A DNA stretch of 64,000 bases, taken from positions 7,484,028 through 7,548,027 of the forward strand of contig JAJEKV010000034.1 of assembly GCA_021234155.1 (NCBI GenBank), given 5' to 3'. This DNA is from Isoetes taiwanensis. Lineage: Eukaryota; Streptophyta; Lycopodiopsida; Isoetales; Isoetaceae. Position 1 is the first letter of the stretch, and every line of letters starts with the position of its first letter. Under the pieces are notes generated by a model that did no database searches, was not told the origin of the DNA, and saw only the letters and a list, made by a program, of their open reading frames with translations. Both the position numbers and the translations under genes were made by a program. Positions 26,303-37,225 of the stretch are shown in pieces.

Positions 26303-27049
26303 AAACAATTCCCTCGATTCCCTTTGGTTGTTCACCAGCACTCGGACAAATTCTACTTCCAATCAAGACAAATTCAAATGAACAGGAAACAGCTGATGCT
26401 ACTCTTTATAGCTTGGTTCTCTGAGTGACTTGTGGCCTGATATGCTATTGAAGTATTCATGCAACATGCAAATCAAATGCAAGGAACAAGCTTGAAAGGA
26501 AATCTATAACGATATATTTATCTGAGTTAGGCTGGCAACAGTTCGTCAGAGGCTGAGCTCAATTCGGTGGTTTGACCAGCTGAAACTAAGTAGCTCTATG
26601 ATAATTAGGCAGAATTAAGAAAACAAAAGATAAGGAAATGGCATCCTGCCCCTGAATATCTTTCTTTCATTCCTCAGCCAATACAATCATATCTTCAGAT
26701 TAGCAGGTAATAAATGGCTTTATAAACCATGATCATTTAATTGTCACAATGATTTGGCAATTATGCCAAACGAATCTTGTAAACAATGTGTTGATGTATT
26801 ATATCACCTTCATCAAATAATTCTACGTAGGAAATAAAGTTTAAAACTACTGTCCAAAGGAACAAAGTTGGGCCATGGTATTGTCTGCTCTCTGGGGATT
26901 AAATCTAGAAATCTAAAAACCATCACATGTTACAGTTCTTTGGCCAGAATTTATAATTACTGGTACCTTTTAAGTGTATATTGGTGCACAACAACACACT
27001 CAATTGTTCAAAGAGCATAAATATTTAGCTCGCAATCAAGTGGGCATTT

Positions 27050-27290
27050 TTAAGCAGTTGCATAAGACAATCAATATACAAAGCAAACTGAGAATAAAAC
27101 CTGCTGAAGATAATTGGGATCTGGAGGGCGCAAAAAATCCCTAGCAAACCATTGCTCCATCCTCGCCACCGCTCCAGATTGAAAGTGGATGTTGTTGAGC
27201 AAGGAGAGCAGTGACTTTGTGAGATGCTGGATCCAAAGTCCACAATGCTTGCATTGATATGCATCTCATCCTTGCTTTGTTGCCTGATTT
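27050..27290 (-). pseudogene. Coding-like remnant of unknown identity
   Basis: A minus-strand frame reads DAYQCKHCGLWIQHLTKSLL, then MEQWFARDFLRPPDPNYLQQ, with GT-AG-like edges. It contains a CxxC pair. I do not recognise it. It lies just downstream of the NOG2 relic but does not match NOG2 as I know it. Confidence 0.3.
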
Positions 27291-27490
27291 GACTGTTGGC
27301 AGCTAAGGGAGCCACCAATGCTTACTTAGTAGCGCCCATCGAAAGACAGAGTGCGACATATGGCCATGGCAAAATCCGGAGTAAGCAAATTTGATAAGCA
27401 ACCTTGCAGACCTAAATGCCCAAAAATATTCATATGTTTATAACTAAACATCGTCACAATGAAGAAGTTGCATATGTGCATCATGGCATA

Positions 27491-28256
27491 GATTTTTTGT
27501 CTGCAAGGTATTTATAACCGATGATTTACTAACATTTGGGTAGCCAATGAATCCAACCTGTTTATCGCTTTTCAGCCTTGCAAACTGCCTTAAAAATCAG
27601 AGAAAAGAACCCTGGAGAAGATAAGAAGATAAGATGAGACCAAATGATGCAACCCAAAGAGGCATTGCTAGTAGTGACAATATTACCTTGCCAAAACGGA
27701 TCATAACACTAGTATGAAATGCAAGTGTCGGATATTCCCATGAAAGAACATGGAGCCAGCCGTTAGTCGCCCATGATGGCACCAGGTCACACTACACAAA
27801 TGAACGTAAACAAAATGAGGGTTTCATTTTAAGACAGAACTATTTGAGATCAACCTTACCTTGTACGATAAGAATATAAGATGCTTGTGTTTGCAATTTT
27901 CGTGTAAATGCTTTTCAAAGCGGAAGCATCGAGTACCTTGAGGGTCGCGCGCATCTAACACCTACATAGTTCCAACTTGCATTACGCCATGCATAACCAA
28001 AACATAGCATGCCAGGATTAAATTTAGATGAAAGTGAAAGTTCTAGATTGTTTGCATAGTAAAGCTAAGAGAACAACTTCAAACGAACCTGATTATAAAG
28101 CTCTCCCCATACTCTCTTTCTTTGGCCTTTGTCAAACATGGTATGCCTCACTGAGTCTTGTAAACCTTCATCATTTCCTAGTTGCTCTCCCCGTTGATTA
28201 AAGCTTCCTGAATGCACATCATCAAACTGATCAGGGAACCATGGAATATGCTAATT
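27491..28256 (-). pseudogene. Nucleolar GTPase NOG2/NUG2, unprocessed pseudogene fragment
   Basis: NOG2/NUG2 is a circularly permuted GTPase acting in 60S ribosome assembly in the nucleolus. Minus-strand exons keep splice borders. They are 28256-about 28090 (VRHTMFDKGQRKRVWGELYN), 27962-27860 (VLDARDPQGTRC, the G5 motif), about 27791-27687 ([33 protein letters not shown]) and about 27600-27491 ([28 protein letters not shown]). The G4 motif NKCD is changed to YKCD across the exon 2/3 join, and the P-loop GYPNVGKS reads GYPNVSKS. Both changes should abolish GTP binding. The first and last parts of the protein are missing. Retained introns show it is not a processed copy. Confidence 0.88.
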
Positions 28257-28499
28257 TTCAAAATCAAAGTTCACCGTAGCTTACAAATTCTCACAATAAC
28301 AATAAGAAACCTCCATGCTTTTTGCCGCCCTGATCTTAAGAAGACAAAAACGTAATATAGAGAAAAAAAAGATCGAATGAACATTAAGAATTGTACCATT
28401 GATTGCATTCATAGCATCTATGTTACATATCTAAGCAAAGATGTCGAATGCATGTACTATGAACATTTTTAAATTCAAGTAATATTCATATCACAGGTA

Positions 28500-28889
28500 G
28501 GTTGGACGGTACCTATCACCGTCGGCATGGCCACGAACTCAAATACTATTGAAAAGAGTTTTCATAAAATACTCTATCAAATGATAAGGAGAGTTGGCCC
28601 TCTTTCTCATCCTGAGATGCACACGAGACAAAAATTAGAGAACCCTATGACTGGAAGGGCCCTTCCCGCTATTCTCTGCAGTATCACTTCTATAACCTCG
28701 GGAACCATGGCCGGTTAGGCGGTTTGAACAGCATCGACCAGAAACAGGGGTGACCGCCAATTTACTTGTGACAGCCAGTTTTTAGCAGTTTTCGGCATAT
28801 TCTGGGCATATCCTAGCATATACTCAGAATATACCAAAACCCCACATGAACAAGGGTTTGCCCCCCTAGGGGCAACCCAAAAAAAAAAA
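28500..28889 (+). other. Non-coding block ending in a 12-base A-run
   Basis: A stretch ending GGGGCAACCC and then about 12 A residues (28878-28889) abuts the truncated copia pol copy directly. It looks like the 3' end of a reverse-transcribed RNA or SINE-like sequence joined to copia. No coding region is seen. Confidence 0.4.
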
Positions 28890-29908
28890 ATACTGAGGTA
28901 ATTCAAAACTCTGCTTTGCTTCAGACTTTAAATATCAGTGAAACTAAAGACAAAAATGATCTTTTTATTGTAGATTCGGGAGCTGAAAGATGCGTGATTA
29001 AAGATGGCAATGACCTAAAGGAGAAAACAAGAAGCATTTCTAGTTATATTCAGCTTGGAGATGGAAATCTGCAGCAAGTAGAGGAGTCAGGACTGTTAGA
29101 AATTTATGATCTGAATGGTCAACCAGTTGAACTCAAAAATATACTTTGTGTACCCTCAATGGTGAGGAATTTGGTTTCTGTTAGCCAACTTGTAGACTTA
29201 GGCTACAAAATCTGTGATGAAAAACAGCATTGTAATATTTTCCTTAAAGATGAATTGAAATTTATAGCCAAAAGATTTGGAAATTTATTTGCATTTGATA
29301 AAGCAAGAAGAAGGGTCAATAAATTTTACAGCCTTGTTATCAATCAAAAAATGGCATGAGAGGTTAGAACACACCCATATTAATAACATCAACTACATGA
29401 TTAAGAAAGGGATGATTGTTGCAGAAATGGAAAAACATGAGAACTTCATTTGTGAGGGATGCATGTTAGGGAAACATACCAGGCTTAGCTTCAAGAAATC
29501 TACTAAAAGGGCACGAGGGGCTCTGGATCTTATCCATACTGATTTATGTGGGCCTATTAACATTACAATAGAACAGTTACAGGAGAAAAGAGTGAAGGTT
29601 GACTAAGGGATTTTATCTTCCCTGTTGCAAAATAGCAGGAAAGAGTGAAGGTTGAATGGGGATTTTATCTTCCCTGATGCAAAATAGCAAGGCTCTATAA
29701 AGGGGTAAATTTAAGGCCTTGATAATCTTGTTACAGAATAAGCTTGGAGGAAGTTGAGTTAAAGGTTTTTTTATATTCCTTAACCAAATTGACTGATATC
29801 TTTTAACAAAATGAGCTGAGAGAAAGTTGAGTTAAAGGATTTTATCTTTCTTAACTTTAGAACCAGCTTTAACAACATAAATGAGCTTTAGCATGAAAGG
29901 AAGGAAGG
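28890..29908 (+). mobile_element. Copia internal domain #1, 5'-truncated (protease, GAG-pre-integrase, 3' end)
   Basis: Starts inside pol, equivalent to about 39220 in copy #2. The open frame 28916-29359 has the protease motif IVDSGAERC. The next frame, 29277-29606, has the zinc-finger integrase N-terminus (EHTHINNINYMI with CEGCMLGKHTRLSF). A frameshift at 29310 (ARRRVNKF against AREGSINF in #2) separates them. Sequence then jumps from GPINIT to a short tail ending in VKVD, exactly as in copy #2, so integrase core, RT and RNase H are deleted. About 300 bp of 3' sequence follows to the polypurine end GCATGAAAGG, where the GC-rich element begins. It cannot move on its own. Confidence 0.88.
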
Positions 29909-30879
29909 TACTTTTATCGTCCACGGAGACCAATCGGCCTATGGGACCCAATACAAAAACGCAGAAAGCGGATTATCGCCCGGATTAAAACCCCCACCCG
30001 AAGGGGTTTTCGAGGGAAAACCGGGCAAACAATCACCTGTGACAAACTAACGCACGAAATGCGAAAACACCCAAATATATCTGTCATGCACCGCACCCAG
30101 CAGATGCCTAATCAGCGGCGACAGCCAGGCGGGGCAAAGGTGACCTCGCAGTCCAAGACCTCACAGATATAAATGACCCCGGGGCACGCATCGGCGGTGT
30201 GTTCATCAGCAAATGTAAGGGCAAGTCCGGCCGCACTAAGGGGCATATCCGGTTCGATCGGATCAACTGGGCAACTCGGAAAGTGTGAGACTCATCCTCA
30301 ATGGCACCCGCTTTGGCAAAGATCGACAGAGCTTTGTCTGGCGGGGCTCCCCAATCCACCCGCCTCTCCTCGGGACGAAGATGGTGGGCACCTGTCTGCG
30401 AATGGAGGCAATGAGTCTGGCTTTTTCGAGGGGCAAATGGGAATGCGGTAGAGCTGTGGGCCCCGGGCTAACACCGTGGTTGATGTGCTCCTTGTAATGG
30501 GCCGTTTTGACACCTCTCTAGAGCCGGGTCCCCGAGCTTGCCAAGGAAACAAGCGTCCTAGGTACTCCCACACAGTCACCACGATGATGCGCCGCGGTCC
30601 ACACTGCGACGATCAGGCTCCCCGCGACGTTTAGTCTTGCGAACCACTGATCTCTCTTACCCCTCCAACAGGCCCTAAGCGGCTGCGGACTCATTGTCAC
30701 AAGTAAACCAGGTGGGGAGCCGAGGCATCACCCATAGTAACCACCTTCTGAAAATAGACGAGCGTGTCTATCAAGGGCCTGCCAGGCGGCAAGTATCCGA
30801 TTTCGCAGCGAGAATGATAGGGAACCCGAAGGTTTCACCCCAAGTGCCCGTGCCAAAATGCCTTCCGCGCACCGCTCCA

Positions 30880-32040
30880 AGTCATTCCATGTCGCCAAAG
30901 AGATCGACCGGGCCCCAAACCTCGACCCGTCTGGAAGGGCGGGCTCGACCCGGGAACAGATGTGACCGATGGCCCCAATCATAGAGCTCTGCTGGTGACT
31001 GTTGTTCTCGCATGGCATAAAGCGCTTTCCCACTTGTCACCCGGGTAGCGGATAGACGCCTCCCAGAGGCGGGGAGGGGAACTCCACCCCTAGATACTTG
31101 TAGGTGGGCGTGACGTCCACGAGGGCTGGCCCCGATATGTGAGTGCGCAGGAGGCATGGGGTGACGGAAGAGGATATGAGAACCACCACGGTCTTGGCGA
31201 TTCACGCCGCATGTCGGTAGCGACAAAATGTGTCTAGGGCATCTAGGTGAGACTGCATAGCTGCTGGGGTGTGGGCCAGCCGAGGCCAACATCGTCCGCA
31301 TAGATGAGCTGGCGGATGACCTAGTGCAAAAGTCGTATGCCATCCCCCCATGCTCGGAAGCTGGGGCTCTAACCGACAATGTAGAGGCCAAAAAGTGTTG
31401 GCGAGGGGGGGCAACCCCGCCGGACCCCGATACTACTGGGTGAATGCTTGGCCCGGCTACCGCATCCCGCCAAAACAACTCTCATACAACCTGTATATGG
31501 CATTCCCGCACGGGAGCTGGAGCCCCAGTTGACGCAGCTAGCCCACGCCTTTTCCCGGAACCAGTATCAAAAGCCTTCGCTAAGTCCACAAAGCGACAAT
31601 ACAAGTCCTGTCGATGATTCCTACTGTCTTCAATCGATTACCCTTGATGTAAAGATATGGTCAATCGTTGAGTGGCGGGGTCTAAAGCCCGCCTGTGTGG
31701 GGGCTCGCACATCCGCCGCCTCTTCCCGGGCCGGTCACCGCCGCTTCGAGAATGCCGATAACGGTTTGGCAAATCTTGAAATGACCATGATCGTCCGATA
31801 ATTGGTAGGACAAAGGTGGGTCGCCCGCCTTGTGAATGGGAACAACCCCGCTTGTGGTCCATTGTCGGGAGACCTTCCCGCAATGCTCAAGGAAGCAGTA
31901 GTGAGGACCCGGCACAAGCGGCTGCCTGCCCATTTGAGTAACTTCGGCCTGATACCATCAAGGTCACCGCCTTCCCATTGGCCCGAGCCATTGCAGGCCC
32001 TCCTCAACATCCTCCTCCACGAGAACCAATGGGGGGCCAT
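30880..32040 (-). pseudogene. Reverse transcriptase domain of the GC-rich element
   Basis: Core RT motifs are found in order but in different frames: DGIRPKLLKWAG (about 31955), VVPIHKAGDPP (about 31830), QAGFRPRHSTIDHIF (about 31690), RFVDLAKAFDT (about 31575), GVRRGCPPSPTLFGLYI (about 31390-31430) and RQLIYADDVG with the catalytic YADD at about 31291-31306. At least four frameshifts and a stop separate them. The pattern QAGFR...STxDHI...TLFGLYI resembles jockey/CR1-like elements also known from green algae, and the RT relics at 12806 and 63200 appear to be of related type. Confidence 0.82.
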
Positions 32041-32523
32041 CCCGTGGGGGGGTATGGGCGTCTGGCGTCCCCTGGCGGGTCATAGAGCTGCTTTGCAAAT
32101 CCGCTCCCACCGCCTCGGTGTGATGTCCCCCAGCCAAGGGCCGGCTGGCCTTGAAGCACTCTGCGCCAAAAGGTTCGAGGATGAGTGTCCAAAGAGTCGA
32201 ACATCTCCCCTCGATGCTTGGCAAGGTGCCGCGCCTTTGTCTCCCTCAGATGGGCGCGGTACTGGTGTGGTGGCCTGCAAGCGGGTACCTGGATCCAGAA
32301 TGTGACGGAGCTGCCACTTGCGTTCTTTACACTCCGCATCAAACCATCGGTTATGCGGGAATGTTGCCGGTGACCGAGCGGACGGCGGGGGAGGGGTCTC
32401 CAAAGCACCCCGTTGCATCCCGTAATAGCGAAGTCACCGGTTCCGCTACGCACGCTGCTCTAGTGTGGAGGTCCGCAGAATTACTGGGAGGGCGTCCATG
32501 AGCATCTCGGCGTAGTCCTTTGC

Positions 32524-33395
32524 CTACTCATAATCTAGTCTCAACTGAGGACGACGAGGGGCTGGCATAGTGGGGGTTCTGGCGGCTTGCCAAACCAAGT
32601 CCAAATAAAGTGGGAGGTGATCTGAGTCGACCTCCTCATCCCGACTGTCTGTGCCCACCCGGAAACGACTGACGAGATGCATATCTTGCGCAACTACGAG
32701 CACATAGTCTACCACACTAGACCCTCCCCCCTGATTGTCATGTCTGCATGTGCACTTGCGAGAATCGGGCCACTGTGACAGGCCATTGCAAATTACCAAG
32801 TCAAAAATAGCACATAGCAGGAGCAACTGTCTGCCAAAGCGAGTGACCTGGCTGTCATCCGATCCTCGCGGCCAGGTTGCTTCTGAAGCGTAAATTTGCT
32901 GGACATCGTCGGCCGAGGGGTCAAGTCGCATGGGCTGCTCTACTCCTGTCCGTGCATTGATGTCTCCAAGAAGGACGACCCTACCCAACTGCTGGTGCTG
33001 CTGTATGTCATCATATAGATCGACATAAGGGTCCATCCTATCCGCATCGGGGTGGCTGCGATAGAAGGTACTCTCTGCGTGAGGGAAATAACAAGCAGCT
33101 AGAAAAAGAGGGTTGCCACTGGCATTATGCACACGAACCCACAAGTACCGGTTGTGTCCTGCGGTTCCTCGAGGGTAACCCGGAATGTGCCAAGGCTGTC
33201 CGGTAGTAGCAAGCCACTCCACCATGACCCTCCGCCCCTGCATGTGCATTGAAGACCGAAAATGTTGGTAACCCTACAGATCGTAGCATGTGCCCAAAGA
33301 TGCTCCCGCCTCCATGAGAAAGATGAGATCCATATCGGTTGCCACGGTGTTCAGGCTGTCCCCCTTCTGCCAAGGGAAGCCTCGACAATTCTATG
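32524..33395 (-). pseudogene. EEP endonuclease domain of the GC-rich element
   Basis: The frame begins near NCRGFPWQKGDSLNTVATD and continues through DMDLIFLMEAG, one stop (TAG at about 33270), and then the open stretch 33249-32524. It contains LAACYFPH, VVLLGDINARTG (the GDxN motif), SSVVDYVLVV and DSDHLPLYLDL (the SDH motif). These are the conserved blocks of the APE-like endonuclease that nicks target DNA. Only one stop breaks the domain, so this part is the best preserved of the element. Confidence 0.85.
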
Positions 33396-33980
33396 AGACC
33401 ACCCGAGGCACAATTCCTATTTGTCACCGGATGGTATCTGCAGACTGAGTCGCTGGGGAGGACGGGAAAGCGGAGGGCCGAGGAGAAGTAGATGGAGCCG
33501 GAGGCGCATGTGGTCGAGAGGGCATGGGTCATGAGGGAGCAGGAGTAGGAGCAGGAGAAGGGGGCTGTGGTAGGAGAAGCGGTAAGCGTGGCCACGTGTA
33601 GTCGCGGTTGGGGCCGTGGGGTCAAGCGATGAGCGTGTGCCGGAAAATGTGCATCCCGCCGAGCCAATCCCCGCGGCACCCCGGGGGCGAATGCCTCTGA
33701 CCCTCGACAAGCTCCCGCCTCGCTGCGTGCTCCCTGCTGCATGGGTGTGAGGTCCCGGTCCCACGCCGTGGATGTCCCTTCAAAGATCCGCCCCGGGCGC
33801 AATATGGCATCACGCACTGTGCATCCGCAACCGTGAATATGACAATGCGGTCACGGCGGGGCGCCGAGCCCCATGACGGGCTACTCGAGAAATGTGAACT
33901 CGCCCTCGGAATGTCATCCGGACGAGAATGTATGTTCGATGTTGTGGGCTAGACTCTCCCCTGGCTTCCGCATGCCTCAA

Positions 33981-34690
33981 CTACCAGACAGGGCCTCTCG
34001 CCAAGGCCCTCGAGTTCTCATGCGGCGGGTCAAAGGTGGGCGAAAATGGGTCCCCCGTGGCCGGGGTGGTGGTGGTGGCCGGGATGGCGTGGGGAGTGGC
34101 CGGGAGGCGGGGCAGCAAGGCGGGGCCCGGCCGGGCCGCGGGAGGCCGTGGCGGGGTAGCGGTGCGAGCGCATTCCATTTCAATGAAGTGAGCCACAGCT
34201 CTTGCGGGGCTTTGCTGCTGTATCCATCTCCTGCCTACTGCTTCTTTGCAGTGACTATGAACCTCGGCCGAGACCCTGGCTCTGTCTATGGATGGTTGCT
34301 TGCAACCCCCGAGCTCAAGCTCGGTAGCGGCGTGCTCGAGCCCCAACACTACCCTGCCGTCGAGGGGCGGGTTTGCTGCTCCAATCTTACTCTGAAGATT
34401 TCGAAGCTGTGTCTGGTTGTCTGCAAGAGCAGCCTGCGCTTCCTGTGCCATGGTGGTGGCTGCCTCCACCTCTGACTGAAGCCGAGACACCGTGACCATT
34501 GTCTCCTGCATTGCGCGCTCCTTCTCCTGTGTCATGGTGTCGGTGATGAACCACGAGTCTAGGCGGAGTCCGCATGTCGCAAACCTCTGCCTGGCTTTGT
34601 TGCGCTCGGCGTGCGGACCAAGGCCATCTTCCACATGCAGCGTGCGGGTCTCCAGATCTGTGATGCGGTTCTTCTCGACCACCATTTGCC
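33981..34690 (-). pseudogene. ORF1-like coiled-coil and Pro/Ala-rich region of the GC-rich element
   Basis: A long minus-strand open frame reads a coiled coil (MVVEKNRITDLETRTLHVED, then AQEAQAALADNQTQLRNLQS) followed by a Pro/Ala/Thr-rich stretch. LINE ORF1 proteins often have such a layout for RNA binding and multimerisation. The apparent frame runs on into the copia LTR beyond 34700, which is an artefact. No zinc knuckle was seen. Role inferred from position only. Confidence 0.5.
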
Positions 34691-34699
34691 TTTGGGGAA

Positions 34700-35251
34700 T
34701 GTAGAAAAATATCATGCTAAAGTTGAAGATTCGAAGTGCAGTTGAAGTATAAACACTACAAAAGAAAAGGGGCAAGCTAAATCTAAAGGTGAAGTGCATG
34801 AAAGTTTATGGTAAGCTTATCATTTGGGACCTTAGACCATTGAATATTTGAATTACTTATATTGGAGGAAATATGGAATCAAAGGTCGTCTTTGGAGGCA
34901 AACGAGATTATGAATATGGCAAGTCCGGAGATCTGTGAAGCGGCCGAGGTAAGCTCCTAATCGGCCGAATCCATACCAGGTGGTTGGATTGGCCCTATAA
35001 ATAAACAAGCAGGATGATGATTAGGGTAGAGTGATTGGATCTAGCTCATCAAAGATGAGGCTTGGGCTCTGGAGATATTTCTGTATTAATGTCAATGGTT
35101 TATACCATTGAACTTGTTTGTTTGCTATAATCATATTGTCATATGATTATCTATTTCATGATATGATTTTGAAGTCACATATTTATATTGTCTAGTTAGT
35201 CTTTGATTTATCAACTGAAGATCTAAGCACTTAAGTTATCATTATTCTTCA
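34700..35251 (+). repeat. Copia LTR, copy B (552 bp)
   Basis: TGTAGAAAAATATC...ATTATTCTTCA, full length, with TATAAATA at 34996-35003 and the primer binding site TGGTATCAGAGC at 35254-35265. It serves as 5' LTR of internal domain #2 and, by order, as the 3' LTR of the truncated domain #1. Confidence 0.93.
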
Positions 35252-35278
35252 TTTGGTATCAGAGCTGGTTTTCTAATC

Positions 35279-35536
35279 ATGACTATTAGACTGGGTGCTT
35301 CATTATTGACTGCAGTTGAGGTGTTCAAGGGAACAGGAGGATTCCAAGTGTGGAAAGAAAAAATTAAAGAGGTGCTTGAAGTAGAAGGCTTATGGACATA
35401 TGTTGGTGAGGATGCAGAGATAAATGAAGAAGTCAGTGATTCAAACAAAGGCACAGCAAAGGAGAAAACAAGTGATAGCACAAGCTCTGAAGTGACCAGC
35501 AAGGAGGTATATATCTGCAAAATTAATAGCGGCTAA
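35279..35536 (+). pseudogene. Copia Gag N-terminal part, domain #2
   Basis: Open for 85 codons, starting MTIRLGASLLTAVEVFKG with FQVWKEKIKEVLEVEGLW, the typical N-terminal helix of plant copia Gag. It continues into an acidic Ser/Thr linker and is closed by a stop where the third copy also stops. The rest of Gag is displaced beyond the nested element. Confidence 0.8.
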
Positions 35537-35595
35537 AAGTATAATTACTGTGAAATTGGGATCTAGTATTCTGTTGAAGGTTAGAGGGATGATCC

Positions 35596-36158
35596 TGTTG
35601 ACCGGGTTTTTGGCACCCGGTCAACATGAAAAGATTTGGGAAACAAAACCATTGGGGGGAGGGGTTGTTAAGAAATTGTGATATTGTAAAAGAGCTCAAT
35701 ATAAAGGCTCTTAAAAAATTATTAATGGTTGAAGAAGGGTGCATGTTCTATGGCCAGGATAAAGAGGCAAAAAAATGGAAGGCTATGATGAAGAGGCACA
35801 AATGGAGTGGCAAGATTAAGTGGTGCATATTGAAGGGTGGAGATGAAGAGGCAAGAATTATATAACTGTTTTGAGGAGCACGAGCTCCTCCTCTCTCCCT
35901 GCTCCACGATTTTGTGGAGGGTGGCGCCCTCCACATGATCTGGTGTAGAAGCCTCCCATGGTTCGAGACATGGGAGGATGATTTCCATTGTATTTCCATG
36001 CCAGTTCTTGATTATAAAAGAAGATTTTTGGGCCCATATTATTTTCTTATTCTTATTCCAATTCTGGTCAAGTATTTTGTTTTAATCTAGCAGCACCGGA
36101 TGATCTTGATTTCTGCCTTTGAGGTCGAATGATGGGGGTGTGGGAAAATCCGCCATCA
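35596..36158 (+). repeat. 5' LTR of the nested element
   Basis: 563 bp, TGTTGACCGGG...CCGCCATCA. A 5' inverted motif GACCGGGTTTTTGGCACCCGGTC can form a hairpin at the terminus. TATAAAAG at 36013-36020 is a likely promoter. Confidence 0.92.
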
Positions 36159-36289
36159 TTACGGAGGTCCTACCGAGATCATGTTCTTCCCCGGGATCTG
36201 TTTTGGTGCTGCAGATTTATTTGGGACAGGAGATATATGCAACAATCTAATATTCAAAAGGATCTGCAGGGCTATGAAGCTAAAGCTAG

Positions 36290-36755
36290 CCTTATTTGCA
36301 TCACTGGTCTCATATTGTTCTGTTCATTTCGGGCATCAGTTCTGTTGTACTCAGTTGTTTGTTCTTGTGCATATTTGGCTTGTCAGTTGTTGGCGTATTT
36401 TATAATCCAGGAGTACTCAATACTGCATATCTTGTTATCTATCTCTCACAGCTGGAATATCTGGATATGGATATGTTTCTGCAGATTTGTATGAGCAAAT
36501 GGATGGTGAAGGCTGGGGCCGAAATCTCTTGACTGCATCCCTTCTTTGTGGCCAGTTGTTTCTTGTTTTCTGCTTCAACAACAGCGTTGCTATTGGTTCT
36601 GGTTCACAGCTGCATTGCCATTTGGATGCAATAATATGGGCCCGTCACTTTATTCTCACAGTCCTCGGTGGAAACAAGAAGACAGAAATTTATGCTCCTT
36701 AACTAAGTATTATGAGCAAAAATCCATACAACATATGATGTACCTTCTCTGAATC
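36290..36755 (+). pseudogene. Captured TM9SF/nonaspanin (EMP70) gene fragment
   Basis: Shifting plus-strand frames match the C-terminal membrane part of plant TM9SF proteins, Golgi/endosomal nine-span proteins. Readable blocks are LCIFGLSVVGVFYNPGVLNT, AYLVIYLS, then GYVSADLYEQMDGEGWGRNL, LTASLLCGQLFLVFCFNNSV, TAALPFG and a KTEIYAP-like end with LTKYYEQ. No intron was noticed between these blocks, but I cannot tell whether the source was cDNA or genomic. At least two frameshifts are present. It lies wholly between the two LTRs, so it is transduced cargo rather than a host gene. Confidence 0.82.
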
Positions 36756-37042
36756 CTCGCTTCTGCTCTACTTTTCCCTTACCATTGTTTCTATCCAGAG
36801 ATCAACAATGTTGTAGGCCTATCAAAACTCAGAATCGGCTGTGCTCAGAACCTATTTTTCCAATCTCCACAAACCTGGACAAATGCCTGCCGGATCCTGC
36901 GCTACTTGGATATTTTCTGCCGATTCTGCCTATACATATGCTAAAATCTATGAAAAGCCAGCGCTAATCTCTCGACCTTCATAGCTGCTGCCGAAATCTC
37001 TGCTGTGTTGCCCTATTATTCGTGTCCTGCCCTATTTATTCT

Positions 37043-37225
37043 AGGGAAAACTACCAAAATACCCCTATGAGTTTGTATAATTACCAAAATGCCCTTATGA
37101 GTTTCAAAATTACCAAAATGCCCTTGTGTATAGAAGGTGTGTAGGGGCATTTTGGTAATTTTGAAACTCATAAGGGCATTTTGGTAATTACACAAACTCA
37201 TAGGGGTAGTTTGGTAGTTTTCCCT
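37043..37225. repeat. Near-perfect foldback hairpin inside the nested element
   Basis: The left arm starts AGGGAAAACTACCAAAATAC and is mirrored by the right arm ending GTAGTTTGGTAGTTTTCCCT. The arms are some 85 bp and the loop is about 10 bp (TAGAAGGTG region). The arms contain sub-repeats of CCAAAATGCCCTTATGAG type. Looks like a foldback MITE. Confidence 0.85.

Larger units (their letters stand above)
29909..34695 (-). mobile_element. GC-rich endonuclease/RT non-LTR retrotransposon
   Basis: The minus strand carries, from 5' to 3', a coiled-coil and Pro-rich ORF1-like region, an EEP endonuclease, an RT with all core motifs and a long 3' part. It lies between the polypurine end GCATGAAAGG and the GGAATG before the LTR at 34700. 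In copy #2 these are contiguous, so this is an insertion. Composition is strikingly GC-rich next to AT-rich copia. The 3' terminus (about 29915-29950) recurs at 49738 and 55020. Several frameshifts and stops make it inactive. No poly(A) and no clear target duplication were found. Confidence 0.85.

Noticed and set aside
30100-34500. Many plus-strand GC-rich open frames suggesting a bacterial gene cluster or contamination
   Set aside because: They are mirror frames of a minus-strand endonuclease/RT element. The block is bounded precisely by copia sequence on both sides.
33981-34799. 272-codon minus-strand frame taken as one gene
   Set aside because: Its first part is copia LTR sequence. Only the part left of 34695 belongs to the GC-rich element.
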